Positions 22,741 to 35,655 of a stretch of DNA of 64,000 nt are shown piece after piece. Below the pieces are notes generated by a model that saw only the letters and a list, made by a program, of their open reading frames with translations, was not told the origin of the DNA and made no database searches. The position numbers and the translations under genes were made by a program. Numbering within the stretch: the first letter of the stretch is position 1; each line of letters starts with the position of its first letter. This stretch comes from Podocnemis expansa. Lineage: Eukaryota; Chordata; Testudines; Podocnemididae. The stretch covers positions 16,054,253 through 16,118,252 of the forward strand of contig ML681971.1 in assembly GCA_007922195.1 (NCBI GenBank). The letters run 5' to 3'.

Positions 22741-24643
22741 ATTTCTTCTTCATCCCCATTAGTGCATGCCCTTTATCATGTGGATTTATATCTTTAACTT
22801 GTATAGGTTTTTTATCCTGTGTAATATAACTACCGAGTTCTCATTATCTAGCTAAATGTCTAATCCCTTATCGAATCCTAGTTAATGCTAGTTCAGTGGC
22901 ATTTTATAGCATGGGAATTAGGGTTAGATTTGACGAAAACAATGCCCACAACTGTTGTGTTTACCCATAACTCTTGACAAGTTTGAAGGTGAAATACTCC
23001 TACTGTATAGAACCTCTGAACTTTTCTTGTTAGCCATGACATTTTTAAGGCACAAAGAATATGTGAAAGTGAAGGATGTGGCACACTCTCCTCTACTCAC
23101 CAGTGGCATTATGATGCTTCAAGTAGATGGATGAGCATGGCACAGGTAGACTGGTGTCTTTTCCCACATGCAGCTGTTTAATCTTGTATTTGCTAGCTAG
23201 CCCACATGGCTTTTGGGGGAATGAAATGGGAGAAGTAGATCAACACTCAGCCATTTTCTAAGTAACAGGTTCAGGGTTTGAGTCACAGCCATTAGCCTCA
23301 ATTCTCTCCCAGATTCTGAGTCACCAACAAGCTTCATTTCTGGAGCTGTCTTCCCTCATAATCTGGGAATAAAGGGCTCTTTGCTACCATCTGGCCTCAA
23401 ATGCTGTTATTCCTGTGAGCTTTGCTGCAGCTCTTGGACTCTAGGCATTTCTCCATGTGCAAGATGAAAGAAGAGGCAGAGTTTAAGAGATTCAGGAAGG
23501 CTTTTGTTCAAACTGGTATTGTTGTAAAAGCTGAAGCATATGAAGCAGATGTTTTTGCTCTAGCTGCAACTTGATTGCAGATGTCCCCAGGTTGATTCTT
23601 GGTGCTATATGTACCCCAGTGTGTGACTGGGCTGTCACTCTCGAGCAGCCCTTATCTTCCATTTTCCCCTTCAAGAGTCTTTTTAAATAAACTCCACACA
23701 GGCTTTTTATTCAATAGTGCCTCTTCTCCCAAGCACTAATTTATTGACACACAACAATAAAACTCAGTCCTTGGGCTTCTCTTTTTTCCACCAGTTGTGC
23801 TCTCTGAAACTATTCCCTGGCTGAAGTCTTCTATTACTCATGTGGTGTCTCCTCTCTTTTTCATAGAAAAGAGTTCAAAATCAAGTCTCCTCAAGACTGT
23901 ATGCTTACCTTCTTAGCAGGGCTCCTTACAGGCCTTTCCTGGTTGTAGTCAGAGTCCCAACTCCTCGAACCTACTGTAAGTTACTCACTCCTAGCAGCTT
24001 CTGATCTCCTTGATCTCTGTTGGGATGTGCCTCCTTCGTAATAGGGCCCAAGGCTGTATTCCTGAAGGGCCAAGCCCCACCATTATGAGTATTTACTGTC
24101 TTACTCATAGTCAGAAGATAAAATCAGGTTTGGATCTCTTAGAGACAGATATGATTGAAAGTCACATCTCTTGCCAGTTGAGTTCAAAAGATTACTATGA
24201 ATTGGTTTAAAAAAATCAGTATACATTTCTCACTGTATTTTTAAAAGAATGTTTAATTTTGCTTTTGTTTCTTCAAAAATCCATCAAAATGTTGTGATTA
24301 TTGAAAAATTTCAACTGACTCAACACGCAGCTGTGGGACCTCAACATGCCTTGAAATTTTCTTGGTTCCTGAGGAATGAAGCTGTGACCCCTGTTGTGTG
24401 TGTTGGAGACAAGGCCTTTTAAATCTCTCGAAACAGCGTCCACAAAATCAAAGATTGATAAATAATTATGCCACCTGGGTTTCACTTAAACAGTCCTGTA
24501 ATGGAACTGTAATAGTCCTAAAAGCTGGTTGAGATGTTTAAGTTCAGTTAAGGAAAGCAAGAAGCTTCTTTCTGCTTGTTGTTTTAGGCCACTACGAGCA
24601 TGTCAACACATTCTACGTATCCGAGGAACATAATCAATGAGAT

Positions 24644-24760
24644 ACAGAATCATAAAAAGCTGTAAGGGGCTATGAGAGGTTGTCAAGTCAAGTCCCCTGC
24701 CCTCATGGAAGGACAAAGTACAATCTTAAACTATCCCTGACAGGTGTTTATCTAATGTTT
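24644..24760 (-). mobile_element. CR1 LINE fragment
   Basis: Antisense CR1 3' end: cagaatcataaaaagctg, ggctatgagaggttgtcaag, cccctgccctcatggaagga and ctatccctgacaggtgttta. Short and diverged. Confidence 0.75.
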
Positions 24761-25678
24761 GTTTTGGGTTTGGGTGGGGGCATCAGGACAGTTCTCCTGA
24801 ATGGACGATGAAAATGAATAACTCTTAAGGCTTCCATAAGATTTGTAAGTGCCTCAGTGCAGGAACACCCACCAGCACTTTTGGTGCTGTTTCTGGTTCA
24901 TACTATGATGTAACTGTGCTGGGCATTGGGTATGGGTGTGTCTTGTTGGTGGAACTGGAGGCTGCTATTTTTTAATGCTACTACTTACAGTCTTTTTTTC
25001 TCTCTCTCTGTCAAAATCCCTGGGCACCCAGGTATCTTATTTCTCTTTAACGTGAGGGGTATACAGACTATGGTAGATTGTTGACAAAAGAATTTTGTCT
25101 GTTCCATCTGCAAGTACAGTTTCCTATTGCCAGTTTAGTTAGGTGAATTTGGTTTCAGATCTGCAGGGGGAGTAGAACTGGTGAAGCAAGCAGAAATATT
25201 CTTCTCATAGCAATTTCCTTAATTTGCTTAATGAATAGAATGCTTCTGACCTTGCATATTTGTGACATTGTGTCAAGTGCATAATCAAATCCTGCCTATG
25301 TGTCATGGCTCCTGTTGAGCTAGGTGTTCATGAGATGAAACGGAGAGGAGAGCACATTTTTTTTTTTTTACTTTTTACTTCATTCAGAATTGCAAGGATA
25401 ACATTTGCCAAGGAATGGAGCTTCAAGGCTGTTTCATTACAATCTTTGTTGTTCACGGCTAACAATAGAAAGAACTGTTTTAACCTCTGTCTCATTTGCA
25501 CATTATATTCTGATAATTCTTCTGAAGATTTTGTTCTACTATACATGAATGTAATAGCAAGCAAAAGTGTTGCAAGGCATAGTGATTTTTCTCCTATAGT
25601 CAAATGTGGTAAAAAAAATTTTTTTTGCAGGGAGTGCAGGAAAGCCTAATCAGGGAGAAGCCACCACAGCATTTACAG

Positions 25679-26483
25679 CCAGGGTCTCAAACTCAAATCA
25701 CCACGAGGGCCACATGAGAACTAGGATATTGGCCTGAGGGCCGTATTACTGAAACCTCTTCATACAGCAGGGCCACCAGTTTATTTAATTAAAATTTAAT
25801 TAAAATTAATTAAGTTCATATTTGTTGTAAAGAGAATTAATTGGGTTTAATTAACTGAATTTGTATGCATTTTAATTTTTAGAAAGCTTTTATATTAAAA
25901 AATTTTTTTTTAAAGTTCTTTTGAAAATGGAGAGAAGGAAGGAAGAGAAATAAAGAAAGAGCTGGAAGGACAAGAGAAAAAAGAAAGAGAGATGGACGAA
26001 AGAGAGAGAAAGAAAGCAGTCCTGGGGCTGGGTGATGGTCCTGCACCCACCAGCAGTGTGGCCTCGACCCCAGTCCCTAGTGGGACAACCAGAATCCCTG
26101 GGGGATGGAGCAGGCCAGCCCACCATGCTCCTCTCTGATTGGCCTTAGGCCCCGACTCTCCAAGAGATGCCCCTGCAGGGCTCTGCCTGCAGCACGACTC
26201 CCAGACAGTGTGGTAGGCTCCACCTCGTCCCTGGATCTCTGGCAATGTGGCTACCAGTGCCAAAGCCCCTGGGGCGGGAGGGGGAGGTCGGTGCAGCCTG
26301 GAAGCACAGCTTGCAGCCTGGAAGGCACTGCTGGTGGCTCTGAGCTCAGCTCAGTTGGCGGCAGGAGGTGGCTGGCTGGCTGGCTGGCTGCAGCTCAGCT
26401 GCTAGCTCCCAGCCAGTGGGGGTGCAGACTGCTTGAAAAGTTGCTAGGGGTACGGACCATAGGCCATGTGTTTGAGACCCCTA
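25679..26483. mobile_element. nonautonomous hAT element, 8-bp TSD
   Basis: 805-base element with inverted termini (ccagggtctcaaac / gtttgagacccc) and perfect ATTTACAG duplications at 25671-25678 and 26484-26491. The interior changes from AT-rich with taattaaaa repeats (25780-25920), through GA-rich (25925-26020), to GC-rich with a short (GGCT)n at about 26370-26390. No transposase. The first 90 bases share the ctcaaatcaccacgaggg...ccacatgag...cctgaggg...gtattactgaaacctcttcata pattern with the 49058 family, read in the opposite sense. Confidence 0.85.
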
Positions 26484-28056
26484 ATTTACAGGACCTCTGC
26501 TTTTTCAAGCATAATGAATTCAGTGAGAGGAAAACAAATATAAGCACCAATTTCTCTAGCCCCTCTGCCAGCACTAATGTAAAGTCTGATTTATTGAAAG
26601 CTGTGTTAAAATTGCAAGCTGGTATGTTAAGCGTTATGGGTCTTTTCCTAGGGGGTACTGTTTTCAGCAGTTAGTCTGCAAAGAGCCACCCAAGAGCAAG
26701 CTGGGGTGAAGTGTGCATCACTGTCTTACAGCAGCCTTGTTTTCTCTCTCTCTTTTTGGTTCTTGTATGTTAGATTCCAGGTTCTAACAAATAAAGTGGT
26801 GCCACACATTAACCTTCCAGAAAGAGTATTTACCTTCTTAGTTAACAACATTACACACCTGGCCTCTGACTTCAAGGCATTTCTTTGGGACAAATGATGG
26901 ACTCAAATACAAAGCTTTGGCCAAAAAAGAAGCAAGTTGGGCATCTGCAACATCTGTTAATATTATCTAAACACAAGTTTACTACTGGAAATATTCCTGT
27001 ACCTGCACAGTTTGATATTTGCAGTCCCCCGTTGTATTATTTTAGACCTACAGTGGTGCACACGAGGAACGCCACACGTTACAGACTTTAGTCCATATCC
27101 TTTTCTGCTGTAAATCCATATAATTATGTTTATTTAAGTGGGGCTGTACCTATTTACGCTAGGTGAGGATTTGTCCCTTTCTTAGACTCTGAATCATGAC
27201 TTTCACACTGAAGGCTGTCTGTATTTATCTCTTCTCTGCAACTGCCAGAGCAGATTTGCTCCAAAGATGCCTTACCAAACTCAAATTGAGGTCCAAAAAC
27301 TGGTCTGAGTTTTTTTTATCCACTTATTTTCACATGCAAACACAACGTGAAATCAGAACATCAGAATGGATCCAATACTTAAATAAAGCTATTACAGTTA
27401 GAACTTAGCTCATTGTTTTGTTCACTATGTGCAGGACACAGAAGGATGCAGCTGTCTCATTGATTACCATGTTGACTTTGCAGCAGTGATACCAAAAAAG
27501 GTTAATATTTGATAAGTAGTAATGTGTTGGGGGGGGGAGGAAGGAATATGATTAGATTTTTGATTATTCCTGTTTGAACAGTATTGGCACACACACTCTT
27601 CAGAGAGTTTAGTGTCTAAAGAATTTGACGCTTGTAATTAGTGCCACCAGTTTTGCATTTATGGTTTTGTGGTTTATACAATTATTGTTCAGACTTAGCT
27701 AAATGGACTAAACTTGCACCAAGTTTTGAGCCCTAATTACTTGAACTTGTATATGACTCAATTTAAAATGACTATAATGTAAAGATCACAACATAACTTG
27801 AGGTTTCTGATTTCAGGCTTTATAACACCTCTTCTATATTAAAACAAATCCTTAGTTTTAAAATTTGAATATAGCAATGGATGGGGACTGGGTAAAAATA
27901 AAATGAGCTTTATTGTTTGAAAGTGGATGTTCATTTTCCAGTTTGTACTATTATTTTTCAACCAGAAATGTGTACATGTGTCAAGTATATGTATGTGCAT
28001 AGCTGTCAGCAACAAGAGGAAATACTGAGTCCTAAGCCCCACATTGCTAAGAAGTG

Positions 28057-28597
28057 CAGTGGCTCCCAGCCTTTTTGGTTTGAGGGTCACAGATACAATT
28101 TTTACAACCCTCAGCAGCCACCAGTTTCCAGTAACAGGTCACCCCTGTTGCAGCCAGACCTGAAGGAATTCAGTGACAAGGCTGCCTTCTCTCTGATCTC
28201 CTGTCCCCCTGGCTGCAGCAAGGAAACTATATGCACCCTTTTGCCTCACGCTCTCCAGCTAGGTACCTAGGCAGTGGCTGCCTTCTGTAACCACAGGGGA
28301 CAAAAGATCAGTGCTTCCCCTCCTCTGGTTCCAGCAGAGAACCTAGCTGCCTGTGGCCCACGCGAAGCCCTTTGCCATATCCTGCTGCAGCCAAAAGGAG
28401 AGGAGCACTGATTTCCCATTGCCTTGGCTACAGCAAAAAGCTTGCACAAATCTTTTAGCCCCATGGATAGATGTTCCACTTGGCAGGTCTTTAGGCAGTG
28501 ACTCCCTTCTGCAGCCAGTAGAAGGGGGGCCATGTGCTATTTGGAAAGCCCCTGCAGGCCACTTTTGGCCCCCCAGTCCACCAGTTGGGAACCACTG
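28057..28597. mobile_element. nonautonomous hAT element (CAGTGGTTCCCAACC type)
   Basis: 541-base element starting CAGTGGCTCCCAGCCTTTTT and ending ccagttgggaaccactg, a match to the termini of 54212-55360. Internal ttgagggtcacagatacaatttttacaaccc also occurs in the 50286 copy. Flanking 8-mers do not clearly match, so the duplication has decayed. Confidence 0.7.
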
Positions 28598-28978
28598 AGA
28601 TACTGGAAGGTCTTTAGCTTAATTGGTAAAAGTACTTTTGGAATAAGAGCCTATGGGTTCTACTTCCACTGCTGTGATGAAATTGTGGTCATGATGTTTA
28701 GCCTGAGTGATAACTTGGAAGTTTTGTGAGGACATGACATTCCATTTACTTAAAATATATAGGTGTATGTATATGGAAATAATATACAGATATCTTGTAT
28801 ACAGTAGATATCACCTAATAATGAGCTTTCCAACCAGTACTGCTTACTAGGAAGAACAACAAATGTTCCCTACTTCTTAAACATTTCATGGCAGAATTGT
28901 GCCATAAAGTCTTACATTACTAAAACAAATGCTAGTTTTGCAGGCTATATATCATGCTATATAGCATTTACTGACAGA

Positions 28979-29095
28979 GGGCCTGAATCAGTTAAATTAA
29001 ATGCATAACTTCATTGCTGAATAGGGATGGAATTAAACATGTGCTTAAAGTTAATCATGTGTTTTTATGTGTTCCTGAATCTGGGCCATGAAGGG
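28979..29095. repeat. palindromic interspersed repeat trace
   Basis: Begins gggcctgaatcag and ends cctgaatctgggcc with catgtgcttaaagtt in between, matching a palindromic reptile repeat whose halves are 'cctgattcagcaaagcactta' and its inverse. Diverged; class unknown. Confidence 0.35.
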
Positions 29096-30552
29096 AAGTT
29101 ACTATATTATCATAAATAATTACAACTAAACTATCATTGTGAAAATGAATCATTGTGATGCTCCAGTTTTTTTTCTTTAAAAAAAAGTGATTATTCATTG
29201 ATTTTTCTAATTTATAAAATTCAGTGACTATATTTTTTCCAGTCATTAATACAATTTGGCAAAGTGTGTGTGCATGCATTGCAGGGGGCGGGGGGGAATG
29301 GGAAGCAGAGGTAATTGTGTTGGCAACTGCATAATGACTGTTGCGCTTACATTGCTTACATTACATTGTTTTTGCAATTACTTTATTATGGAAACATTTT
29401 ACAAAAATAAATCTTATTTTCTATGTTTTTGGTACATATTGCTGAGAAGATCATTTCTTGATGGAAGATAACTGCTTCTATTTAATATATAATGTATATT
29501 TTAAAATGTCCCTCTATACTTAGAGTTAAATTATAATGCATATTTCAGCATGTCAATATTTTATAATTTGTTACAACTTAAAAAATTACTGGGGTCTGGA
29601 AATAAAATAGATACTTTAAAATGCAAATTTCAAGAAGAAATCTTTCCGATATATCTTGTTTAAACCTCTAGTTGCCTAGTTTTTAAATTTTTTCCTTATA
29701 ACACTTTTTAAATATCAGATGTGCAATATTTGCCTGAATACTTTCATTCTGAAATCTTTAAGCATTAAGCTCTCAGGTGTACCTTCCTAATATGACCCAT
29801 TTAAAAGTATGTTCGTGTGGAGGGAAAGGATCTACATTTCCTTCTACTTCATAAATTATGTAATTGATTTTCTATTAATAACACCTTCTAGAAAAAGATG
29901 TGCAACTGAATCAGCAAAATACAAGCTAAAATAAGCCTCCATCAGAGAATGAAGCTTGATTAGGGAAGTGCATCATGTATAGCGGTCTAAAGTTTTTTTT
30001 CCCCCTTTTATGCCTATTCATAATCTTTGCAGATAAAAATTAAGATCAATTAATATCCTGGGTCATCTTGATATTTGTTTGTGCACATCAAGTGAACTGA
30101 GCATTCATTTGTCTGATTAATAGGTTTAGCTGATGAAATTATGAGTCTGAAGACAGCAAGCAGTAAGGATGCTATAGTTCATACATGCACAACAATGTAT
30201 AATTACCAGCCCCAGGGAGAGAACATATTGAGGCAAATACATTTGTAGTGAAGTTACTGAGGCAGGTACATCTCTCATGCCATGGCCCGCTTCAGGAAGG
30301 AGCTGAAAGCATGACTGCTCTGTGAGAATATATAGAGTAATTGAAGTGGAAACTCAAGCATGTTGCTTGTAGTTTGCTTTATTTAAATAGCTGCAGCTAT
30401 TAAGTATAGCATGTGTTTTTTCTGAGGGATAATACTGTAAATCCATAATAAGCAATTCTGTGTTTCCAGCCTGTAATTAGAGTGCCTATATTTCTTTCTT
30501 TTGAAGCCTGACATGAATGATACTAAGAAACTGAAAGTACTATTTCAGTAAT

Positions 30553-30891
30553 TAAAAAAAAAAAAAAGCAAGGAGTCTTGTGGCACTTAAAGACTAACCT
30601 ATTTATTTATCTCATGAGCTTTCATGGGAGAATATCCCACTTTGTCAGACGCTTTGAAGAGGGAACACTTACAGAATTGGACGAAAATAAATGCAGGGGA
30701 GTGTAAGACATGGGATCAGGTCACACTGCATTTATTTTCATCCAATTCTGTAAGTCTTCAAAGTGTCTGATGAAGTGGGATATTCTCCCACGAAAGCTCA
30801 TGCAATAAATAAATCTGTTAGTCTTTAAGTGCCACAAGACTTCTTGCTTTTTTTGCTTTACTAGACTAACATGGCTGTGCCTTTGGAACTG
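30553..30891. mobile_element. Penelope-like insertion, inverted pair with hammerhead-like core, TSD
   Basis: Flanked by TTTCAGTAAT at 30543-30552 and 30892-30901 (extending to a 14-base match with one difference). The left half, 30565 to about 30665, is a minus-strand copy; the right half, about 30725-30891, is a plus-strand copy ending in agactaacatggctgtgcctttggaact. On the plus strand CTGATGA (30767-30773), a GTGGGA/TCCCAC stem (30775-30780 with 30786-30791) and GAAA (30792-30795) form a hammerhead-like core followed by GC-tcat-GC. The whole insert can fold into a long hairpin. Confidence 0.8.
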
Positions 30892-31192
30892 TTTCAGTAA
30901 TGTTACTCCATGTTACTCATTGAGAGGTCTTTTCTAAACAGCTGCCTCTTCTGAAACACTGATGGATCTACTTTTCCATTCATGTTAGAGAGGCAGAGGT
31001 ATAACTCCTGTTGAAGTTGAAGGTTGCACGTATGATAGGTCACCTCTTAAAATAAGGGTTCTACCCTGAATCACTTGCCCTCCCTCCTGCCACTGATTCA
31101 ACTGAGAATAAAGCTTACTATGACTGTCTAATTGCATATGCTTCTGTTAGTCCCTCAGTTACAATGGCAGCAAATGTCCATATGTTGTAGTT

Positions 31193-31744
31193 CAGGGGTC
31201 AGCAACCTTTGCCGATCCCTGTGCCAGCCCCTCCTCCTCAACTGTCAGCCACTGCCGGTGTCTCCCTCCACAGATATAAAAGCAGCAGCTGCCTGAAAAT
31301 TTGGTGGCAGCCATGGTTGGAGGCTGGGGAGAAGGGGGAAGGGTGCTTCCCTGGCATGCTGCTGAAAGGAGCCACTTGTGGAAAGAAGCTTCCTGGAGTG
31401 GAGCCTCTTGGCAACATGCCTCAGGATAGGGGTCCCCAGGGATGCTATGGAAAAAAGCTGCCTGGAACAGCTCCTGTTGGGCGGTCCCCAGGCATGCTGA
31501 GGAAAGAAGCTACCCAGAGTGACTCCTTGGTGGCTGCGTACCATGGAGAGAAGCCGTCCCAGGCATCTTCTTTCCATATCATGCCTGGAACACGGGCATG
31601 GTGGGGACCCTTCATGCTCCAGCTGCCCCTGAAAGAAGCTGCCTGGAGTGGTTTTCAGTGGTAGGAGCCACAATTTCTGTGGCATTGCAGAGGGTGCTGC
31701 ATGCTGCTCCAAATGGGCTCTCGTGCCACGGGTTGCCTACCCCG
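31193..31744. mobile_element. nonautonomous hAT element, 8-bp TSD
   Basis: 552-base element starting CAGGGGTCAGCAACC and ending GGTTGCCTACCCCG, with perfect TTGTAGTT duplications at 31185-31192 and 31745-31752. The interior has an imperfect repeating pattern around ggaaagaagctgcctggagtgg (four or so copies, 31375-31645). Open frames on both strands reflect this repeat and have no domain. Confidence 0.85.
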
Positions 31745-34700
31745 TTGTAGTTTAAAAAAAAGTATGGGATTTTCAAAAGTGCCTACTCAGGTTACGTACT
31801 TATGAGGCAAATTTTGTTAAGGTATTTATATGCATAAAGATACAAATAGGTACCTAGTGGGGTATTAAAGTGCTTAGGACCCTAATTCCCATTATCTTTC
31901 AATGGGATAAGTGGCACCTAACTCACTTAAGCACTTTCAAAGTCTCTGTCTACAACTACTGTACAGCCATGAATTGTCAGCTCTCCTTCAGTGCTGGGCC
32001 AATTCATCAGTTAAAACATGCCTGAGAAGTAGGTTACCATTATCTCCACTTTACAGTTACACTGAGTGACTTCTCCAAGGTTGTACAGGGACATAGTAGA
32101 AGTTCCTGTAGTTCTAGCTCTTGCTCTCCTTGAGTCTCTTCTTCCACCACTGCCCTGCCTTTTTCCTGGTGGGAAAAAGAATAATCAGTGAAATTCAGCA
32201 GCTTCATTAGACTAGGGGTGTTTTTGAAAAGTGTTTGGAGACCCTTGGAAGGTCTGTAGAACAGCAAAGTATTATTACCAGCCAGAGTATGGGACTAAAG
32301 CGATCTCACCCAAAAGCAATCTTACATAGGTACCTTCCATTTAATTTGGGTGCTGCCTTATGGCAATTGTAATGAACTGATAGTGATATATGAAGTGAGG
32401 TGCAGGAAATGGAAGTATTTGTGTGGCTCATGTCAAGACTGGCTTCATGTTAACACTGTTCTTAGAAGCTTTTCAATTTCAGATGCCACCAGGCAGCAAA
32501 CTGAAATCTTTGCAAACCCTGCTCAGCAGCACCAGGTTGATAGAGACACACCAATTCCATGACAGAGCTTAAGTGAATTTATAAGAAATATTCTACAATC
32601 ACCACTAAAAAGCAGTCCTTAACCCGTCATTGAGACAGTCAGTGATGTGTATCCATTATTAGAGAAAAGAATTATCTATGAAATCAGTTATTTCTTTTAA
32701 ATTTATCATGTTTCTAAAACCTCAATCTTCTATAATTTTGAGTATGGATGAGCAAGCTGGTCAAGCAAGTATAAGAGCTAACCCAAAATCTTCACTAAAT
32801 CCAAGTGAGAAACATGGTTTTGTGCATGTGCACGTGTGTGGTTCCAGAAGCTTATATTGTATTTAAAAATATCTCCATGCTTCCTCTTTTCAGTAGAAAC
32901 AAGAAACCCTGTGATAGGCGGCAGACTCAATCCACTTCTAGTTAGTGCTAACAGTGTTGACAAATCCTATTCTCCCTTTCCTATAGCATAAAAGTACAGA
33001 AAAGAATCCAAACTCCTGGATGCTTAACAGACCCTACTGATATATAAATACTTCATTCTTCACAGTCTAATTTTGTGTTCAGTTATCAGTATTTTAACCT
33101 GTTCCCTTCCAAAGGTGTGTGCAACACAAGCAAGGTCCTTACAATGCATACCAAAAACCCTAGACCTGTCTTAACCCCTCTTAATGTACTAGAATGTGAT
33201 TTTTTTTTCTGTAATACAAAAAATAGCAGTTTTTCCCCAGGGATGGAACAGTTTTATTCGCTTTTCCCACTCAACTGTGCCCCTAGTTCATGGGCTAATA
33301 GTCTCTCCAGTTTTATCCCCATTTGGATGGGATCAAAGGGCTTAGCCCTAAAGTGTTCCCTAACAGAAATCAAACCTAACACAATATTGGACCCTCTCTC
33401 AGTTTTCCAGGAGGGCATTCCTGGCTTTTCTTTCAAGCTTGCTTCCCAAGCAGTCCCTGATTCATTGCACTGCTCTCCACTTGAGGCTAAATTGTTCCTC
33501 CCTAGCAACTGTTTCAGCTAGCAGGGCCATCTCTCTGCAAGCAAAGGTCCATTCAGGCAGAAGGGCTGTGTCTTCTTCTCCAGTTGCCCCTGAACTGAGC
33601 CAAAATGGTACTTACTAGCCTTGGCTCACTGTGTGCTGAAAGAATGATTGCTATAATACTGGGATATTTTTCACCCAGCAGCATGACCAAGTAAACTACA
33701 TGATATCCCCTTTACTGGTACTGAAACAGTCAGTAAACGTTCTGATCTTGCATGCTGTATGAAAGTCTAGATTGATGGCTGTGTGGCAAGGATGAAAGTG
33801 AATGATCAGTTGATCTCAGGACAGACTTGTCCTGCAGATTCAAACATATATTGGGAAAAAAAACTTTTTTATTCTGAAATTTGCTGATGTGATTTAATAT
33901 GTCCTGGTTATCCAAAGCTGTCCAGCATAAAACCAGTTGTATTTCTCTCTCTCATCCTCTATTTTGCACTTGAGTGGTTAATTCTGTAAAGTTGTCTAAC
34001 ATCTGGGGGGAACTGTATATAAAAATATCTCCCTTCACAATTCATCTGTATTCTCCTTTTCCAGCTGCTTCCTTGTGTATTCTGTTGGTTACAGGTTTGC
34101 ATTTGATGTAAAATAAAAAAAGATTTCATACCCTTTTGAGTCCTGCAAAGGTGGTAGCTTGATTAAGTAGGTCTCTGTGTGTGGTGCGAGTTTTGGGGAC
34201 CTTTAGCAGTACCTAACAGGCCCAATGCTATTGTTCAATTTCTATACAGAACTGGAGGCAACTGTGTTCCTAGTGTATGGTGGTGTGCTTTGGGGATGGT
34301 GCAGCCCCTTGCAGCCATTCAAGCTGGGATGCTCTAGCATACAGTCTGCTTTCAATGCCCAGGGATCATGTGAAATTGGAGAAAATTTATAGTGTAGTGT
34401 ATGTTGGCTAGGCCCATGCCTGTGGCTTGATTTCACCTTCCAGTAGCCTTCAATCAGCTCACCTCAGTATATCCCTAAACTAAAGGGGCTAAATAGTGTA
34501 GATGTTTCTGTATCCTTTAAGCCCCTTTTCTGCTGCCAGAATGGTGTGAAGGGATCTTAGCATAACAGCAAATCGAATCCATTGGTACAGTAACAGCAAT
34601 TCTGGCACAGGTGACAACCCACATTCACAATTTAAATAAGTCCTTAACTGGATCCCCAAATAAACTATGTGCTGGGGCAAGAAGCATTTGCTGGGAGTTG

Positions 34701-34940
34701 TGGCCTTTGTCATCCAGTATTTAATGGAGCATAGAAGTGCCTTTTGTTCAGATCAATGAGGCATCAGAAGAACAGGCAAACCTGTGATGCCAGCAAGTGT
34801 TTTATTTTTCTTTATTGATTTTTATTGTTCTGATTTAAATCCAACAGGAAGATACTGTAGCATGTTTGACTGTAAAGGAGGAAAGGAAGCAGCAGAATTG
34901 TTAGTAAAAATATCATTGTGTAACGTACATTAATTAGCTA

Positions 34941-35081
34941 AGTTCCAAAGGGGCAGCCATGTTAATCTAGTCCAGCAAAAAAAGCAAAAAGTCCCGTGGC
35001 ACTTAAAGGCTAACAAATTTATTTATTGCATGAGTTTTAATGGGAGAAAATCCCCTTTTGTCAGACTCTTTGGGGAACTTG
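34941..35081 (-). mobile_element. Penelope-like 3' fragment, 8-bp TSD
   Basis: Single minus-strand copy of the same element: agttccaaaggggcagccatg, gcaaaaagtcccgtggcact, taaaggctaacaaatttatt and a decayed hammerhead-like core. ATTAGCTA flanks it at 34933-34940 and 35082-35089. It shows the full 3' end of the element (in sense: ...gctttttttgct...gactaacatggctgcccctttgg). Confidence 0.75.
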
Positions 35082-35364
35082 ATTAGCTAGTATCTGTGGT
35101 TTGTTTGCCAACACTTGTAGGTGCTTTGCAGTTGTAAACTGCTATTTAAAGTGGTGAAGCTAAGGTGTGAGCAACCAGATCTGAATCTGAAGTTTTCCAA
35201 AGTCTGGGGGTATTTAAATCTAAAGCGCTGGGACCTAGACTGATGTAAATTGACATAGTTGCAGCAAGTTCTGGTTTTTGCCCAGGGCCATCTCCAGTCA
35301 TGGTTCACAAGTGTATGTGGGAGGAGATACCTGGCATTATAGATAGCTGCTCAGCAGAGAAAGG

Positions 35365-35655
35365 CACAACAAAATCCAGTGTTTGGAAGATGAAGCTAGA
35401 TGACTGCAGACAAGATTCTTATTTTTAACACTGAGGTTAATTAATCATTGGGACAATTTACCTGGGGATGTGGTAAACTCTCCATCACTTGAAGTCTTTA
35501 AATCAAGACTGAATGTCTTCCTAGAAGAGATGACCTCAACCAGAAGTAATGGGCTTGATGCAGATATTCTTGGGTGAGGTATTGTGGCTTCTGGTATGCA
35601 GAAGGTTAGACCAGGTGATCATAATGTGCTGTTTGGGCCTTAAAATCTAAGTATT
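35365..35655 (+). mobile_element. CR1 LINE 3' end
   Basis: Sense CR1 3' UTR: ggaagatgaagctagatgac, ttgggacaatttacctgggg, atggtaaactctccatcact-like segment, gtctttaaatcaagactg, and gaaggttagaccaggtgatc. Diverged, no open frame. Confidence 0.8.

Noticed and set aside
28603..28670. tRNA-like stretch (gtctttagcttaattggtaaaa ... gggttctacttcc)
   Set aside because: A- and B-box matches are weak and no arms pair; at best a very old SINE trace.
31209..31712. Open frames of about 150 residues on both strands
   Set aside because: They lie within a TSD-bounded nonautonomous hAT and reflect an internal repeat.
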